From assembly GCF_902167145.1 (NCBI RefSeq), contig NC_050104.1, positions 13,166,001 to 13,230,000 of the forward strand: a DNA stretch of 64,000 nt, given 5' to 3'. The stretch comes from Zea mays. Taxonomy: Eukaryota; Streptophyta; Magnoliopsida; Poales; Poaceae. The notes under the pieces are model-generated. The model was not told the DNA's origin. It saw only the letters and a list, made by a program, of their open reading frames with translations, and searched no databases. Shown here in pieces: positions 1 through 11,595 of the stretch. The first letter of the stretch is position 1; each line of letters opens with the position of its first letter. The position numbers and the translations under genes are program-made.

Positions 1-1199
1 AGGAGGGAGAGGTGGCGGCTAGGGTTTATGGAGAGGTAGAGTGCGGTGATGGTGTTGCGAGTTCATGACACAGTTTGTTCTATGCTTGTGCCATGACACG
101 TGTCAATGAAACCTATGGACTTGTTTGGTTAAGAGTGAATTGATTAGAGGGATTGAAAAGAATTAAATCCTTTGGTAGTTAAAATTGAATAGAAATGGAT
201 TTAGTCCTCGTGCAATCGAATAAAGCCCTACACATAACAAGCTCTTATAGACAATTTCGACTTCTACGTGGATGTGGAGTCTCATCAATGCCACCAAGGC
301 GAGCAAGCCTTATGTTGTTCATGTAGCCAAGCTTCGCACACACCATTAGGTGTCCTCTCATAGTGGATTGTCCAATATTCATGTAGATGGGATTTTGTGT
401 CCTCTAAGCGTTGTCATCATCCTCAACTTCATCTTTAGTGCCAAACTCTTTGTATTTGAAGTTGGCGTTCTCTTATTCTACTAAGTCTCCTTTCTCCTGT
501 ATGACCCATGGTGGATTGTTGGCAACTTCCTCTCCAAGGGTAGATGTTGCCAAAGGAGCTAACTAGTGGAACTTCGACGACAACAGAAATGCAAATAACT
601 TCATCTAGGAATGACGATTGAAAGAAACCTCAACCAATAGAAAATGTGCCTAGCATGTTAGTGTAGTGAAAAGAAATAAATGTACACCCTTGAATTCAAA
701 GCTTCACCATGTAAAAAGGAGGCTAAAATGTAATTGCATGTAAGTTTATATAGGAGGTTGACCTCTATAAATAGATGAACAGTTGCACTATCATAACAGT
801 CGACCATTCATAGGGTTTTTAATTGGCATCATCTTGAGTTAGTAGATAGCTTTCAAAGAAATTCGATATGTACCCAACATTTGATGCCCACCTCATGTGT
901 ATCGATCAACAATTATGATCATGCCTCCACGATGGGAAAGAATAGTCAACATAACAAATTGTTTCAATAATGGCGAAGGGCAAGAGTACCATGATGAAGG
1001 CAATCAACTTGAAATCACACGAAGATGACAAGAGAAAAGAAATGCTCCAAAGCCATTGGCCGAGTAAGATGATGTTGATGTAGAAATTGAGGGGTTAGAA
1101 GCCATTTAATGTCACATGGAAGTATAGAAGCCAAAGTTGCTTTGGACGGTCTAGCTTTCAAAACAGATAGACGAAGCATTGAAAGAACTCTATCACATG
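1..1199. other. Intergenic sequence, no supported gene
   Basis: I see no coding region with family similarity or convincing codon structure here. Positions 118-235 resemble AT-rich grass repeats of the kind found in small transposons, but I could not find matching terminal inverted repeats. The stretch just before 1200 may be the decayed 5' part of the gag relic that follows; similarity becomes readable only from about 1240. Confidence 0.5.
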
Positions 1200-1239
1200 A
1201 GAAGAAATGAAAACAAAGAACAAAGGCAAGAATACAATA

Positions 1240-2080
1240 GATATTAGAATACAAACACATTCGAACAAGAGGAACAGAGTTACACTAGCCTTATTTGTGA
1301 TAGTGCATCTCCACTATTCTTGGAGTTGCAAATTGTTACTTATCATGCTGCGTACAAGCCAACTCTATTATTTACATATGACGACAATTTAATCCAAATC
1401 AATTTCTCATGAGCTACAAAACAACCATTTCATTCTTCGACGGGAGTACAACAGTGTCAGCTAAATCATTCATCATGGCTACAAAACACATACCACAAAT
1501 ATGGTATTCATCCCTTCATCTTGGTTCAATCACAATATGGGTAGCTAATAAAGCAATTGATAACAAGCTTTCAAGGATTCAAACCGAAGCCAGTTAGAAT
1601 ACATGCCTTATTATAGGTGAATACCTTCAAATCTATCTATAAAGGATTGTTTGAGTCCAAGCACATGCCCCTAGAATGCCTGATGAAATCATAATGAAGG
1701 CAACAAAAGGTACTCAAATTGCCCATGCTCTAATTACTTTGCCTAAAAGCCACCACAAATACTAGAAAAAGGTATTTTGGAAGATAGAAGACTACATTAG
1801 AGGAAGCAATGATTACAGATAGTGCCAGCAAGAGCAACAAAAGTAGAGATAGGGATACAATGTTCAAATAATTCAAAATATATTGCCGTTTGATGAAGAG
1901 AAACAAGCCCCTCAAACTCCAACCTCAAACCAATCTTCGTACATGCAAAATCGACGAGAAACAATACAAAGAGGTGGAAAGGGCAATTGCATCTTCGAGG
2001 CAGGTGCAGTTAAGTTGCATTGTTGCAATATCACCATTTTGTCAGAGTTGACGATCGCAAAGCAAGAAAGCTAGCCAAAT
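1240..2080 (+). pseudogene. Decayed gag relic of the A/B/F gypsy-type family
   Basis: Translated pieces follow the gag of elements A, B and F in order, across several frame changes and stops. At about 1305-1390 there is a counterpart of the ASPLSAELQA...YKPPQLP segment. At 1409-1597 the frame reads MSYKTTISFF, AKSFIMATK and IWYSSLHLGSIT, matching MSYEATISSY, AKSFVMAVR and TWYSSLRPGTIT of the intact gag. At about 1620-1830 there are counterparts of the EYLQAYVRRF, PNEIVIEAMIKG and EYIRADNDFR blocks. Divergence is far greater than among A, B and F, and no LTRs are recognisable, so this is an ancient copy or a related older family. It cannot make a functional protein. It matters as evidence that this gag lineage has been inserting in this neighbourhood for a long time. 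Confidence 0.75.
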
Positions 2081-2160
2081 AATGTGTGTCGCATATCTCT
2101 ACTACTCTTTAAGACCTTAGTGTAGGCGTCCACAACACCAACAGTGCACGGTTCTGCCAT

Positions 2161-2366
2161 CTACGGACGCGCCCACCTCACCTCCATCCGCCTGTAGCCA
2201 TGGCCTGCCTCGATCCTAGCTTGGAAGGTTCCCGAGATCCCCGCCTCCCTACACCGATCCGCCCACGGACGCGCCCACCTCACCTCCATCCTCCCGTAGC
2301 CATGGCCCGCCTTGATCCCAGCTTGGAAGGTTCCTGAGATCCCTGCCTCCCTACGCCGATCCGCCC
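2161..2366. repeat. GC-rich tandem duplication, period about 102 bp, two copies
   Basis: The block beginning ACGGACGCGCCCACCTC occurs at 2163 and again at 2265, and similarity continues through the GCTTGGAAGGTTCC and GAGATCCC motifs of each unit. The copies differ by several substitutions. All six frames stay open for long stretches because of base composition, not because of evident coding. Confidence 0.8.
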
Positions 2367-2410
2367 CTCGCGCCGCGTCTCTCTCGTTGCGTCCTTCCAT
2401 GGATCCGACT

Positions 2411-2690
2411 CTTTGGAAGGTCCACACCACGAGCGCGCCTTCCATGGATGGAGACACCACGAGCCGCGTCGCCGCATCCTATCTGGTGCCAAGAATCACG
2501 GACGCTGCTTCCTCCATCCGCCCGGATCCAACTCACCTTCCCTGCTCTCTGGTTCCGCGAAGAATATTGAACCGCGCCGCCTTTGGAAGGTCCACAACAC
2601 GAGCGCGCCTTCCATGGACAGAGACACCACGATCCGCGCCGCCGCATCCTCTCTGGTGCCAAGAATCGCGGATGCCGCTTCCCACCTGAC
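2411..2690. repeat. GC-rich tandem duplication, period 170 bp, about 1.6 copies
   Basis: The block beginning CTTTGGAAGGTCCACA occurs at 2411 and at 2581. Both copies carry the motifs GAGCGCGCCTTCCATGGA and CTGGTGCCAAGAATC. It follows directly on the 102-bp duplication, so the island grew by repeated local duplication. Overlapping open frames of 70-175 codons on both strands are low-complexity by-products. Confidence 0.8.
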
Positions 2691-2995
2691 CCAATCGTCC
2701 GCAATCTCCATCTCCTGGCCCGCGTCGTTGCGTCCGCGCTCTCCTCCTGCCCCGCGGCATTGCGTCCGCAATCTCCTCCTCCTGCCGCGTCGTTGCTCTC
2801 GCGCTGAACATGGTCTGCGCCGCTGCTCTCGCGCTGAACATGTAAGGCAAGTCAGCTCCCAAATCGGACCCGCGCTGAACATGGACTGCGCCCAAATCGG
2901 ATCCGCAATTATAAATGTTCAGCGCGGCATGCCATAACAACCCAAGATTATTCACGACGCTCTCCATACATCTACTGCTGCCAGGTACGCCCATT
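2691..2995 (+). other. GC-rich to AT-rich transition, possible first-exon fragment
   Basis: The GC-rich island ends near 2935. CTGCTGCCAG followed by GTACGCCC at about 2978-2990 is a reasonable splice-donor-like context, and the DNA then becomes AT-rich and intron-like. Three close copies of the motif GCGCTGAACATG occur between 2800 and 2885. This could be the 5' end of a captured or decayed host gene, but I recognise no protein. Confidence 0.3.
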
Positions 2996-5326
2996 ATCTA
3001 CACAGATGTGTTGTGAGGAAATGGTCTGCTTTTTTTCTATTGACATGGTTATGGTTGGTATTCCTAGCTATTTCATTCTGCTTTAAGTAGTCATTTCATT
3101 CTGCTGTAAGTAGTCGGACAACACGAAAGCAAGAAGTTCTAAGGATTTGCTAGCTGTTTAAGCGATCCAGGTGCTATATTCAGACTAGCGCATTCCCGAA
3201 ATTACATTCTATAGACTCTTTGATCTTGTGGTGTTTGTGCAGGTCCAAAACATCTGCACTAGAACACCTAAAAAGAAGTCCGCCAAAGATTTGGTTAGTT
3301 GCTTCATGCTTTCTCTTTTTCTCTCTTAATACTTAGCTCTATTCGATTGATCTGTGCTATACTGCTATGTGCTATTTTTTTATCTCAACTTAGCAACAGG
3401 AGTTGTTTAGGACTAAACATTTTCCTTATTTTTAGTTCGTTTTTAGAGTGAATTCGTGAGGCTCTTGTTGGTTCCGTCTCTAAGTTACTACATCTTACTT
3501 GGACTAAATGTTTTGTACTCCAGCAATATGTTTATTAAATTTCAGTATGTCACTACAACACAACATTGATTCGCTGCAATTTTAAATTTACTGGCTAGAT
3601 CCGACAGCCTCATACAACATGGAATGACTCCTGAGTAGGAATGGTACGACTAGAATTTAAACTTGATATTACAAGAGAAAAAAATCGAGCAAAAATTACC
3701 AGTATTTTGCTTGATGGTATGGCACCCATCTTTTGTAGAGCTGCCTTTTAAGTCATTGTTACTATTTATAACCGACAGCTTATGTACTCCCTCAGCAGCA
3801 ACCAATATGGTTATCTGCAAATATGAAATTTAAAAGGCTTAGACATTATGTGGTCACTGTTGTACTGAGTGATACTAGCCAAACTGGTAATCAGAAACAT
3901 TCAATCACACAAACATACACAGTACACATGATAGAAATCATCCCCCCACCAACATAGGGATATGAGTTTGTAAAGCAGTGTTTTCTTAGACAAAAATCTT
4001 AATTCTTGAATCACTATTGGCATTTGAACTGTATCAGCAAAAAGATATTCATTGCATGGACATAAGATTACTATTTGACAAGCCTGGTGTCATCTGTTAC
4101 ATACCACAATGTACTCGTTGCTAAAACCACTTGATCTTTAGTACCATGATAAGGCAAACTTTTGTCAATGCCACTATTTTCATTGATTTAAATGGCTACT
4201 TTACATAAAAGGTTTCTGCAATTTCTGTTTACGTTGGATGTATCTTCTAAAACTAGACTATTAAGGAACACCTTTTCTCTAAACAACTTGTAATTTGAAA
4301 CTAGAGTAATTAGTATATTCTTCGCAATTATCTTGTGGCTGAACAACTTGTAATTTGAAACTGGAGGTAGTAGTATATTCTTCACAATAGGAACGACGAG
4401 ATCTTATTCTCATATAATTTGCTCCATGGGTATTGTTTTAGTGATTAATCACAGAATTGTTTGGATGATTAATTGAATACACTGTTTAGTGCTAGCTATT
4501 GTTTTAGCACAGCAAGTAGTCCTATACCCTTGTTTTTAGGTCTGTACATACCACCTGAAAAGAACAATATATTGAACAGCAAACTGGTGGCTGCTATTGT
4601 TTTAGTGAATAATCTGATGGACTCGATATAATGTTTAGTGGTTGCTATTGTTTTAGGTTTTAGTGATTAATCTGATGGACTAGATACAATGTTTAGTGGC
4701 TGAATTTGTTTTAGTGATTAATCTGATTGCATGGGCACATAATTGTTTGGGATTTCATCACTATTGATTGCAAAATTGTAGAACAATGATGTCCATGTAA
4801 AATTTTATCCATTATGTCAAATGCAGTTATGTATTAGTTCATGCTGTTTGTGTTCATATGTGCCTACTTTATTGAAATCGAACACTTGGTTCTACATCAA
4901 TGTCTCATTGAAGTTCTTCCTTTTGCTTGGTTGCAAAATTGAAATCCCCTTGTAGCATCTGGCCAAAAGAACAATATATTGAACAGCAATATCTTGAACA
5001 ACAAAAAATACGGATGTTTGCGATATTGTTCTCAGCAACTTTGCCTCTTGTATTTTTAGATATTGGGTCGTGGATAAAAGTTGATTGAACTCCAAGCCAA
5101 TAAATCAAATCTACACATTCAGGTACATGATCCTTTGTTAGTTTACCAGCTTTTTTGCTGCTCTATCTCATCACACTAGCCCTTTTTTCTACTATCAGTT
5201 GTACTTCTTGATTATGTATTTCAATTGGCTGACATGTTCAAGTGGAAAAAATATCTCTTTAAAACAAAAAAAACTCAACAGTTGCTGACATACCCTAGTA
5301 TGAATACATCAAATTAAATCCAAATG
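2996..5326. other. AT-rich noncoding DNA with short local repeats
   Basis: No gene is supported. A 60-bp direct duplication lies at about 4281-4400; both units contain ACAACTTGTAATTTGAAACT followed by GTATATTCTTC. A set of diverged repeats with the core TGCTATTGTTTTAG and TTAATCTGATGGACT runs from about 4440 to 4735. The string AGAACAATATATTGAACAGCAA-like sequence appears twice, near 4562 and near 4970. The composition suits intron or old-transposon DNA. Confidence 0.5.
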
Positions 5327-5331
5327 ATTAT

Positions 5332-5983
5332 TGTTGGGGACTTGTTCTCGAATGCTATGAATTAAGAACAAGGCAACACAGAAAGAAGTTAATGGTTAAT
5401 GCCCTTCGTCCCTCGAAGTAATATTTCCCTTAGGATATAATGATCTTCAGACGAAGGTCATGAAGGACATACCTTCATCATCATAATTTACATTGATAAA
5501 TGGAGAAGCATATGAAACATGAGAGAATAACATAAATAATCACATAACATTATTTACATATCTTTATTATATAATCTTGGATAAATAAGAACAATATCGA
5601 ATTACATTTGTACCTTTGTCTCGACAGAAGGTAAAAGTACAAGCGTGACGCACAAGCGAGTACAAGTCAGCGTCATCTATTTATAGGCACATGTCGCAGC
5701 CCGTGTGAAATTACATTCATGCCCTTCATATTCACTATTGACTTAAGAATAATCTATTAAGGACTAAATAGCCTTTTCCTCCTTAAGTCGGTTCCTTTTT
5801 CTGCTATCGAGCCGAAGCTCCCTTGCGCACAGCTTCGGCGCTGGTTCAACCTTCGTTTCGACCCTGCTCTCCGTATTGTGTACAACTTCATCCCGAGTCC
5901 GAAGGTTCCTGTACATATATTATACTTGGGAAACATTGTTAATCATGTTTTTGAGGACCTTCGAAAGACGAAGGCTCCCAACA
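5332..5983 (-). repeat. 3' LTR of element A (652 bp)
   Basis: Starts TGTTGGGGACTTGTTCTC and ends GGCTCCCAACA on the plus strand. It aligns with 21335-22007 but lacks a 21-bp segment present there next to the TATA region. It is preceded by the ATTAT target duplication. The plus-strand sequence GTAGCCCCTCAC at 5984-5995 is, on the minus strand, a short purine-rich tract that directly abuts this LTR, as expected for a polypurine tract. Confidence 0.92.
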
Positions 5984-6138
5984 GTAGCCCCTCACAGTAT
6001 TAATTTGTTATAACAATGAATTCAGACTGCGATGTGAACGAAGGCCTTAAGCCGAAGGTCCAAAAAAACACCTTCCCTTTGCTAGAATAGCAACAATCAA
6101 TGACAGACGGGGCCCTCCAAGTTGCAGCGTACTAGGCG

Positions 6139-6146
6139 TATAAATA
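6139..6146 (+). promoter_or_regulatory. TATA box for the antisense gene of element A
   Basis: TATAAATA lies 142 nt upstream of the ATG at 6281, inside the element and just past the 3' LTR. Element B has TATAAATA at the equivalent place (33727 to 33720, minus strand), 143 nt before its ATG. Conservation of position and motif in two diverged copies supports a real internal promoter. Confidence 0.65.
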
Positions 6147-6280
6147 TGAACTCACACCGGCTGCATCTGATACGCTGTTTCTGCCATTTGCATTATTTTC
6201 TCAAACTTTTAGCTCTTGCTCACTAGGGCTTGCTAAATTTTCAAGCTTTTTGAGCTTCGGTTAAAAGATGCGTTTTTACC

Positions 6281-9200
6281 ATGTCTGGTGAAAAAATGAC
6301 TGAGAAGGAGAAGATGACTGAGGAGACGAAGCTGTTTGAGGAGAAGAAGGCTGCGGATCCTTATATTGCTGGATTCATTGAGTCGATGGCAAAGACAAAC
6401 ACAGAGAAGATTACTAAAGAGATACTGGAAGGTTTATCTGAAGATAATGGTGACAATGATAGCTATGATGTCGAAAGTGGGGTTGAAGATTCTGAAGATC
6501 GGCCCTGGCGGCCAAGCCATGCTGTCTTCGGAAAATCTACCATTAAACAGAGTCATCTTGAGAACATGAGAGGAAGGTACTTTCGGGATATATCTATTGT
6601 GAGGGCTGGCGGAGACAACAACGTCCCTGCCCCTGAGGAAAACGAAGTTGTTATTTACCGAAGCTTCTTCAAGGCTGGACTTCGGATCCCTTTAAGCAAG
6701 TTTGTAGTTGAAGTGCTAAAAATCTACCAGATCTTCCTCCATCAGATCACCCCCGAAGCTATAATGTGGATGGGGATTTTTGTCTGGGCAGTAAGGAGTC
6801 AAGGGCTAGAGCCAAGCGTGAAGTGCTTCTGCAGTATGCACGAACTTTTATATGAGACAAAGGCCATTGGTAAAGAATAGTACCACAACAACTTCGGTTG
6901 TTATGGATTTATCGCTCGCCCCAACGCAAACCACTCGGTGCCAACATTTCGGAAGAGATGGCCCAGAGCCTGGATGGAAGAATGGTTTTATGTGAAGAAT
7001 GATTTAAAGGCAAGGGAGGACATTAAAGAAATCATCATGCGCCCCATCTGGTCCCGCTTCGGCCTCCGAAGGCCGAAGGTGAAAATTGATGACGTTGTTG
7101 AAGCGTGCCAGAAGGCTTTCAGCACTGTTTGCTCCTTTATTGGTACAAGAGATTTAATTCAAGAACATATAGCCTTCAGGGTATGGCCGCTTGTGGAAAG
7201 CTGGGAAATGCCGAAGGAGACCCTCTTTGGCTCCGGTGAGGGTAAGTTAGTCCGATTTAAGTATACCTTCAGGTTTGGGGATAAGTTTGATGAGCCAAAT
7301 GATGACTGGCTAAAGTGCATTGGAGCTACTACCGACGAGCTACTTGGGGCATACTCCAAGACCGAGGACAATGCCTTGTCCGCAGCTTTTGGGGTCGGAA
7401 TAAGAAAAGATTGAACAGGGTATTTGATGCTATTGGCTTCGTATACCCTGACTATTGCTACCCTCTGTGAGGGCAAGGGATAAAGAGAAAGATTGCTGCT
7501 TCGGGAAAGGTTGCTACTTTGGGAAAGGTTGCTGCTTTGGCCATCACAGCTGAGCCGAAGGGCAAGAAGATGAAGGTTCTGACTCACCGGCCATGTTATA
7601 TTGAACAAGCTGTGATACCTGAATTTGGCAAAGGTATTTCTTTAGCTGCCAAAGCAAAAGAAAATGTTCCAATTATGCAGAGCACTGAAGAGGCAATCGT
7701 AATGCCGAAGGTATCCATAGCCGAGCCAGTCAAAGATAAGGCTGATAAGGTTGAAGAATCAAAGGCTAAAAAAATAATGCAATTTCCAAAAAAAATTGAG
7801 CCCTCCGATAGAGGCAACACTGCCGAAGGTACAAAAGGCTTCTACTGCAACTCCCAAGAGGAGAAGGATGGCGAATGTGCTGGATGTTGTGCTGGAAACG
7901 ACAAAAGCCTTGATTCCTGCTCCTACAAGGAAAGTTGCCAAAGCTGCCAAAGCGCAACCCGAAACTGATACTAAGCAGGCAGAAGTCGAAGCTACAAAAA
8001 CTTAGGCTGAAATCGAAGCTGGGCCTTCAACGACCGCCGCGACGAAGCCTATCGCACGTGAGGAAGAGATGACAGGACAGATTGCACCTGAAAAGGTTGA
8101 AGCTCCTGCTCCCGAAGCTTCGAACAAAAACACTGACTACATTATTCGTCATGCTTCGGGAAAAGAACTATCCCAAGAAGAAATGCTAGAAGCACGACAC
8201 TACACCCAAAAATTGAAATATTTGAAGGGGGTATTAGTGTTCAATGGTAGTGACGAAGAAGATTTTCTGTACTGTCTCCCGGATAACAAAGAAATATCTG
8301 TTTGCTGGGAGATAGGTAAAAGCATCGGATTCCCGAAGCTTGAAGACGACCTTTCGATTTCATCGAAGGATGAACTTACTGACAGCCTAGCATACAATAG
8401 CATAAAGGTATAAAAGTTAACTTTGAATTTGAAAATGAGGTATTTCATTTGGTATACTCAATTTTTCCTCCTCTTGCAGGGCTTGATTCTTAGTAATGCC
8501 CTTAGGACGTAGAAAAATATTGAAGACGAAGGCTATACGATGGCTCTGAACAACCTTCGTTCAGAAGTGATTGAATTGAGAAACAAAGGTCTTGAAAAAC
8601 ACAAAATCTTAATTTCTCTTGTTAACAAAGTGAAATAAGACGAAGCTAGCTTCAAAATTCAAGCCGAAGCCCAAAAGATTGAAATTGAAGACCTTCGGAG
8701 GCAACTGGCCGAAGCTAAAGAAAAATGCGCACTCGTAGAAGCTAACCAAGAAATCAGCGAATATTGGAAAAACCATTTAGAGAAAAATGTTGAAGAACTT
8801 CGCAGATCCAAGGAAAGATGCTTTGAAAAATCCTTGGATTGTGTGAAGAAAATAAAAGCTAGTTTCGCCAAAGTGGGTGCCTATTCTACCAAAGAAAACT
8901 TCATACGAGGCGACCCTGAAGGCGTTATTGAATGGATAAGTGGAGAGGTCGAGACCTTCAAAGAAATTTTAAGTGATCGCGGGGATGTTTGCGCATTTTT
9001 CGGTGTGCGGGGAATTTCAGCCATCTTGGAGAAGGCGGGATGCGATCATATTAAAGTCGTGGCCCAGGCCGAAGCTGCCTTCTCCGTAGATGATACAAAG
9101 GATCCTTCAGCTGAAGCGACCTTGATGGGCGGAAAATTTTACAATGATGTCTGGGTGAATGGTGGCCGAGAGATGGCTCACGAAATTATAAAGAAAAGTG

Positions 9201-9498
9201 AAAAGGAAACCCATGAAGCCCGAGCAGAAGCAAGGCGAGCTGAAGAAGCTGCAGAGCGCGAAAAACGTATAGGTAATGCTTTTTGGCTTTTAGCTTCGGC
9301 ATTTGTTTTTGTGGTTTGGAATGATTAACTTTTCCTACTTCAGCTGAATTATCTCCGCCGCCGGAACCGTTCGATCCCCTAGCGAATTCAGAAATGAAGG
9401 AAGCGCTGGACATTATAAACATGGCTGAATCCATTGTTGATGAAGTTGTTAACAAATTACTGCACGAAGTTGTAGAGAAGGTCCTTAAAGAGGAATAG
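6281..9498 (+). pseudogene. Antisense gene of element A, gypsy-type transposon-domain protein, broken
   Basis: This gene lies opposite to gag of element A. Exon 1 is about 6281-8407, intron 1 8408-8479 (GTATAA...TTGCAG), exon 2 8480-9272, intron 2 9273-9343 (GTAATG...TTCAG) and exon 3 9344-9498. Splice sites match those of the copy in element B. The N-terminal third (VIYRSFFKAGLRIPLSKF, LHQITPEAIMW, VPTFRKRWP) resembles the plant 'putative gypsy-type transposon' domain, by memory Pfam PF04195. The middle is Lys/Glu/Pro-rich with a basic TPKRRRMANVLD motif, and exon 2 encodes a long coiled coil. Breaks: stop TAG at 6878-6880, a frameshift near 7395, a stop at 7468-7470, another frameshift near 7800, and stops near 8005, 8510 and 8637. 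The function of the family is unknown. Confidence 0.8.
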
Positions 9499-9984
9499 CA
9501 CTCATTGCAAAAACATTTTGAGATGGTCAATGTATGAGACACTAAAATGGACATTGTACTTTTATTGTAACAAGACTGTAATATTTGATGTGTGTAGCTT
9601 TGAATCGAATATGTAAATTATTGTAATTCATTTCTTTATGATGCATAAAACTTTACATACATACCATTTTTGAGCCTTCGGCGAAAAAACACCTTCCCTT
9701 CTTTTCATGCTTCGTAAAGAAAAAGATCCATGCTTCGTAAAAATATCCATGCTTCGCAAAAAAGGATCCCTTCTTTTGTGACAAGGCTGATTAAGTTGTA
9801 TTTCGCGAAGCTTACTTCGTGCCTTAGCATATTTTTATTTTTACGAAACATTCACCGAAGATCAACTCCGTGTTCGATTCTCGTGTCATTGATGCGATAT
9901 GATGTATGATGTGATGCTATGCGGAATGATGTGATGATATGATGCAAAATGATGTTGATGCTGAAGACACACACCCACACGCCC
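9499..9984. other. Convergent intergenic spacer of element A
   Basis: Lies between the 3' end of the antisense gene and the tandem-repeat block before gag. It is AT-rich with scattered GCTTCG/CGAAGC words, and includes several diverged repeats of ATGCTTCGTAAA or ATGCTTCGCAAA near 9708-9760. No coding potential was seen. Confidence 0.5.
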
Positions 9985-10330
9985 ACACTGAAAAACACAA
10001 GCTCTGCATCCCCTTAGGAACAACTTTGGAGCCATCTTCACCGTTTATTTTTCGGTGTTCACCGTTTATTTTTTGGTGTAAGTTCTGCATCCCCTTAGGA
10101 ACGTCTTTTGAACTTCTTCGCCTTCTATTTCGGCGGTATAAGTTCTGCATCCCCTTAGGAACGACTTTTGAACTTTTTCACCTTATATTTCAGCGATACT
10201 TGGCTCTGCATTCCCTTTGGAACGACTTTTGAGCAGAAAACTTACGCTGCGCTCCCTTAGGAACGACTTTTTGTAGCTTCGGCAATTTTAGCTCTGCATT
10301 CCTTAGGAATGACTTTTGAGCTTCGTAAGT
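9985..10330 (-). repeat. Diverged tandem-repeat array of element A
   Basis: At least five units share CTCTGCATCCCCTTAGGAAC or close variants, followed by ACTTTTGAGC/ACTTC. Unit spacing is roughly 55-65 bp. On the minus strand this is the same family as the CGTTCCTAAGGGAATGCAG repeats of elements B and F. It sits downstream of gag, where Tat-type gypsy elements are known to carry rapidly changing tandem repeats. Confidence 0.8.
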
Positions 10331-11595
10331 CTGTGAACAAGATATATTACATTCTGATAGAAGCAAAATCATTACAAGAAATTAAAACTAAATTTACATT
10401 GCGTGTTCCTTATTAAAAAACAAAATGACATAGAACATAAAAGTATTTCAGAGGCAGGATATCGCTCAATAAATGTGCTTTGATTCTGGCATTGTACTGT
10501 TGACTGTACGAGCTTCAGATTCCTCCCTGAATTTACGTTGTTGTTGTTGGGAGTGTTGGCGCCCTTCTGGCTGCTGGCTTCGGGAATATGTGGGTTGCAG
10601 TGGTGGTGGCGGTGGGAGCTGAGGCCAAGAAGCCTGTGAATGGCTAGCCGAAGCAACAGAAGCTGCAAGATGATTGCCCACATATTCTGGTATGTAGGGA
10701 GAGTGGCACGAAGCAGTGTGCAAGACCTGCTTCGGCTGATTCTGCCGAGCTTCGGCTTCTGCGATCTTCTTTTGCTTCAGAATAGTGATTTGGCACATTC
10801 TTGTAGTATGGCCCTTGTCCTCACCATAGAATAAGCAATAGATTTTCCTGGGCTGATCCCCATATCTTCCTCTGAAGCCCCTGGCGCCTCTGCCCCTTGG
10901 AGTTGGCGGCCTAAAGGAGCTTTGTTGCTGCCCCGAAGACTGTGTGGTGTATTGTGGCCTCTGAAGTTGGCTTCCTTTGTCATCATTCTGACTGGAGTTG
11001 TGGATTGATCTGACATGCCGAGGATGGATTCTTCCTCCAAAGCCCCTGGCCATCTCAGAGAATTTGTAAGCTTCCGCCCTTGTTTGGCGAAAGTCGTTGT
11101 CAGCCCGGATGTACTCATCCATTTTCTGAAGCAGCTTCTCCAGAGTCTGGGGGGGCTTCCTGGCGAAGTATTGAACCATAGGTCCTGGCCGAAGACCCTT
11201 GATCATGGCCTCAATGACAATTTCATTGGGCACTGTGGGCGCTTCTGCTCTTAGTCGCAAGAACCTTCGAACATACGCCTGAAGGTATTCCTCATGGTCT
11301 TGCGTGCACTGGAACAAGGCCTGAGCTATGACTGGCTTCGTCTGAAAGCCTTGGAAACTGGTAACCAGCATGTCCTTGAGCTTCTGCCACGACGTGATTG
11401 TCCCTGGCCGAAGGGAAGAATACCATGTCTGGGCTACGTTCCGGACTGCCATAACGAAGGACTTTGCCATGTCAGCTGCATTGCCTCCGTATGAGGATAT
11501 TGTTGCCTCATAGCTCATCAAGAATTGCTTTGGGTCTGAGTGCCCATTGTACATGGGTAGCTGGGGTGGCTTGTAGGATTATGGCCATGGGATAG

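Noticed and set aside
1207..1392. Small open frame of 61 codons
   Set aside because: Part of the decayed gag relic, where the similarity runs in another frame.
2280..2994. Overlapping open frames of 70-174 codons on both strands
   Set aside because: High GC content and tandem duplication leave all frames open; no domain or codon-level conservation between repeat units was seen.
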